Origin: Pseudomonadota bacterium
GTDB lineage: Bacteria > Pseudomonadota > Gammaproteobacteria > Burkholderiales > SG8-39
Length of the DNA stretch: 8,420 nt
Assembly (NCBI GenBank): GCA_021825225.1
Contig: JAKAIH010000094.1
Coordinates: 1-8,420 of the forward strand
Direction: 5' to 3'
Below are positions 6,703 to 8,420 of this stretch, piece after piece. Every line of letters starts with the position of its first letter. The stretch's first letter is position 1. Below the pieces are notes generated by a model. That model was not told the DNA's origin and did no database searches. It saw only the letters and a list, made by a program, of their open reading frames with translations. The position numbers and the translations under genes were made by a program.

Positions 6703-6731
6703 ATTAGCAAATATTCCGCCGAGGTTTCGCC

Positions 6732-8420
6732 ATGTCCGCCACCGAATACTCCCCCGATCTGACCCAGTTCCCGCTGCTGCCGCTGCGCGACGTCGTGGTC
6801 TTCCCGCACATGGTGATTCCGCTGTTCGTCGGGCGCCCCAAGTCGATCAAGGCGATGGAAATCGCCATGGAAGCCGGCAAGAGCATCATGCTGGCGGCAC
6901 AGAAATCGGCGGCCAAGGACGAGCCGGCCGCCGAGGACATGTACCAGATCGGTTGCATCGCCAACATCCTGCAGATGCTGAAATTGCCAGACGGCACGGT
7001 AAAGGTGCTGGTGGAAGGCGGCCAGCGCGCGGTCATCAAGGAAATCGAAGACCAGCGCAGCCATTACGTCGCCGTGGCGCGACCCGTTCCGGCTGATGCG
7101 AGCGACAACAACGAGGTCGAGGCCATGCGCCGGGCGCTGGTGACCCAGTTCGACCAGTATGTGAAGCTCAACAAGAAAATCCCGCCTGAAATCCTGACCT
7201 CGCTTGGCGGCATCGAGGAGGCAGGGCGTCTGGCGGATACGGTCGCGGCGCACCTGCCGCTGAAGCTGGAACAGAAGCAGCAGGTGCTGGAGATGTTCGA
7301 CGTCAAGGCGCGCCTGGAACACCTGCTCGGCCAGCTCGAAACCGAGATCGACATCCTGCAGGTGGAAAAGCGCATCCGCGGCCGGGTCAAGCGCCAGATG
7401 GAAAAAAGCCAGCGCGAGTACTACCTGAACGAGCAGGTCAAGGCGATCCAGAAAGAACTGGGCGAGGGCGAAGACGGCGCCGACCTGGACGAGATGGAAA
7501 AGAAGATCAAGGCCGCGCGCATGCCCAAGGATGCGCGCGTGAAAGCCGAGGCCGAGCTGAAGAAACTGCGCCTGATGTCGCCGATGTCCGCCGAAGCCAC
7601 TGTGGTGCGCAATTACGTCGACGTGCTGGTCGGGTTGCCGTGGAAGAAGCGCAGCAAAATCTCGAAGGACATCTCCGCCGCCGAGAAGAGCCTCGACTCC
7701 GACCACTACGGTCTGGAGAAGGTGAAGGAGCGCATCGTGGAGTACCTCGCGGTGCAAAGCCGCGTGGACAAAGTGAAAGCGCCGATCCTGTGTCTGGTGG
7801 GCGCGCCCGGCGTGGGCAAAACGTCGCTGGGCCAATCGATCGCCAAGGCGACCAACCGCAAGTTCGTGCGCATGTCGCTGGGCGGTGTGCGCGACGAGGC
7901 GGAGATACGCGGCCACCGCCGCACCTATATCGGTTCCATGCCGGGCAAGATCCTGCAGAACATGAGCAAGGTCGGTGTGCGCAATCCGCTGTTTCTGCTG
8001 GACGAAGTGGACAAGCTGGGCATGGATTTCCGCGGCGATCCGTCTTCGGCGCTGCTCGAAGTGCTGGATCCGGAGCAGAACCATACCTTCGTCGACCATT
8101 ATGTCGAGGTCGAATACGACCTGTCCGAGGTGATGTTCGTCGCCACCGCGAACACGCTCAATATTCCGCCGGCGCTGCTTGATCGCATGGAAGTCATCCG
8201 GCTCTCGGGCTACACCGAGGACGAGAAAGTGCATATCGCGACCCGCTACCTGCTGCCGAAGCAGCTCAAGAACAACGGGCTCAAGCTGGATGAGGTCTCC
8301 ATCGCCGAATCGGCGATACGCGACGTCATTCGCTATTACACGCGCGAAGCGGGTGTGCGCAGCCTGGAGCGCGAGGTATCCAAGATCTGCCGTAAGGTGG
8401 TGAAGACGCTCGTTACCAAG
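6732..8420 (+). CDS. lon: ATP-dependent protease Lon (3' truncated by window)
   Basis: The first 563 codons are visible and the frame is open to the window edge; full Lon proteins have about 800 residues. Lon is a cytosolic homohexameric AAA+ serine protease that removes misfolded and short-lived regulatory proteins. The N-terminal substrate-binding LonN domain begins [22 protein letters not shown]. It is followed by a charged coiled-coil region including [16 protein letters not shown], conserved in the family. The AAA+ module has Walker A GAPGVGKT (357-364), the pore segment YIGSMPGK, Walker B FLLDE with D424 and E425, and sensor 2 in [10 protein letters not shown]. The Ser-Lys protease domain is outside the window. 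The ATG at 6732 has GAGG seven bases upstream and the expected short N-terminus. Walker A has alanine where GPPGVGKT is usual. The gene lies 70 bases after clpX with its own probable heat-shock promoter. Confidence 0.97.
   Translation, partial: MSATEYSPDLTQFPLLPLRDVVVFPHMVIPLFVGRPKSIKAMEIAMEAGKSIMLAAQKSAAKDEPAAEDMYQIGCIANILQMLKLPDGTVKVLVEGGQRAVIKEIEDQRSHYVAVARPVPADASDNNEVEAMRRALVTQFDQYVKLNKKIPPEILTSLGGIEEAGRLADTVAAHLPLKLEQKQQVLEMFDVKARLEHLLGQLETEIDILQVEKRIRGRVKRQMEKSQREYYLNEQVKAIQKELGEGEDGADLDEMEKKIKAARMPKDARVKAEAELKKLRLMSPMSAEATVVRNYVDVLVGLPWKKRSKISKDISAAEKSLDSDHYGLEKVKERIVEYLAVQSRVDKVKAPILCLVGAPGVGKTSLGQSIAKATNRKFVRMSLGGVRDEAEIRGHRRTYIGSMPGKILQNMSKVGVRNPLFLLDEVDKLGMDFRGDPSSALLEVLDPEQNHTFVDHYVEVEYDLSEVMFVATANTLNIPPALLDRMEVIRLSGYTEDEKVHIATRYLLPKQLKNNGLKLDEVSIAESAIRDVIRYYTREAGVRSLEREVSKICRKVVKTLVTK

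Noticed and set aside
6576..8234. A 552-codon open frame antisense to lon
   Set aside because: Its His/Leu/Asp/Gln-rich translation is the expected reverse reading of Lon codons; no independent evidence supports it.

Overview
The window is a GC-rich, densely coded stretch of chromosome. Its gene content (a tRNA-Leu followed by tig-clpP-clpX-lon, with an hpnC-hpnD-hpnE squalene cassette on the opposite strand) and its protein sequences point to a Gram-negative proteobacterium. A hopanoid-producing betaproteobacterium is the likeliest host, but that last step is inference. It looks like conserved core genome. No insertion sequence, phage gene, CRISPR array or toxin-antitoxin pair is visible, and I found no convincing undescribed system.

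Left part (1-3045). The window opens with the last 24 codons of a rightward gene whose C-terminus resembles RadA. It meets, tail to tail and with overlapping stop codons, a leftward operon hpnC > hpnD > hpnE. These three genes encode the bacterial route from farnesyl diphosphate to squalene: HpnD makes presqualene diphosphate, HpnC converts it to hydroxysqualene, and HpnE reduces this to squalene. hpnD and hpnE are probably translationally coupled through a GTGA overlap. No squalene-hopene cyclase lies in the window, so the hopanoid end product is inferred.

Middle (3046-3377). This 332-base stretch has no protein gene. It holds two interleaved divergent promoter candidates, a degenerate tRNA-Leu copy that keeps only its 5' half, an intact tRNA-Leu(UAG) with an encoded CCA, and the tig leader.

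Right part (3378-8420). Here lies the proteostasis cluster tig-clpP-clpX-lon, all on the plus strand: the ribosome-bound chaperone trigger factor, the ClpP peptidase, its unfoldase ClpX, and the first 563 residues of the Lon protease. Spacing is tight from tig through clpX (28 and 7 bases), which suggests one transcript. Between clpX and lon there is a 70-base gap with a good match to a heat-shock (sigma-32) promoter, so lon can probably be induced separately. All catalytic and nucleotide-binding motifs expected in the visible parts are present. The Lon protease domain lies beyond the window edge.
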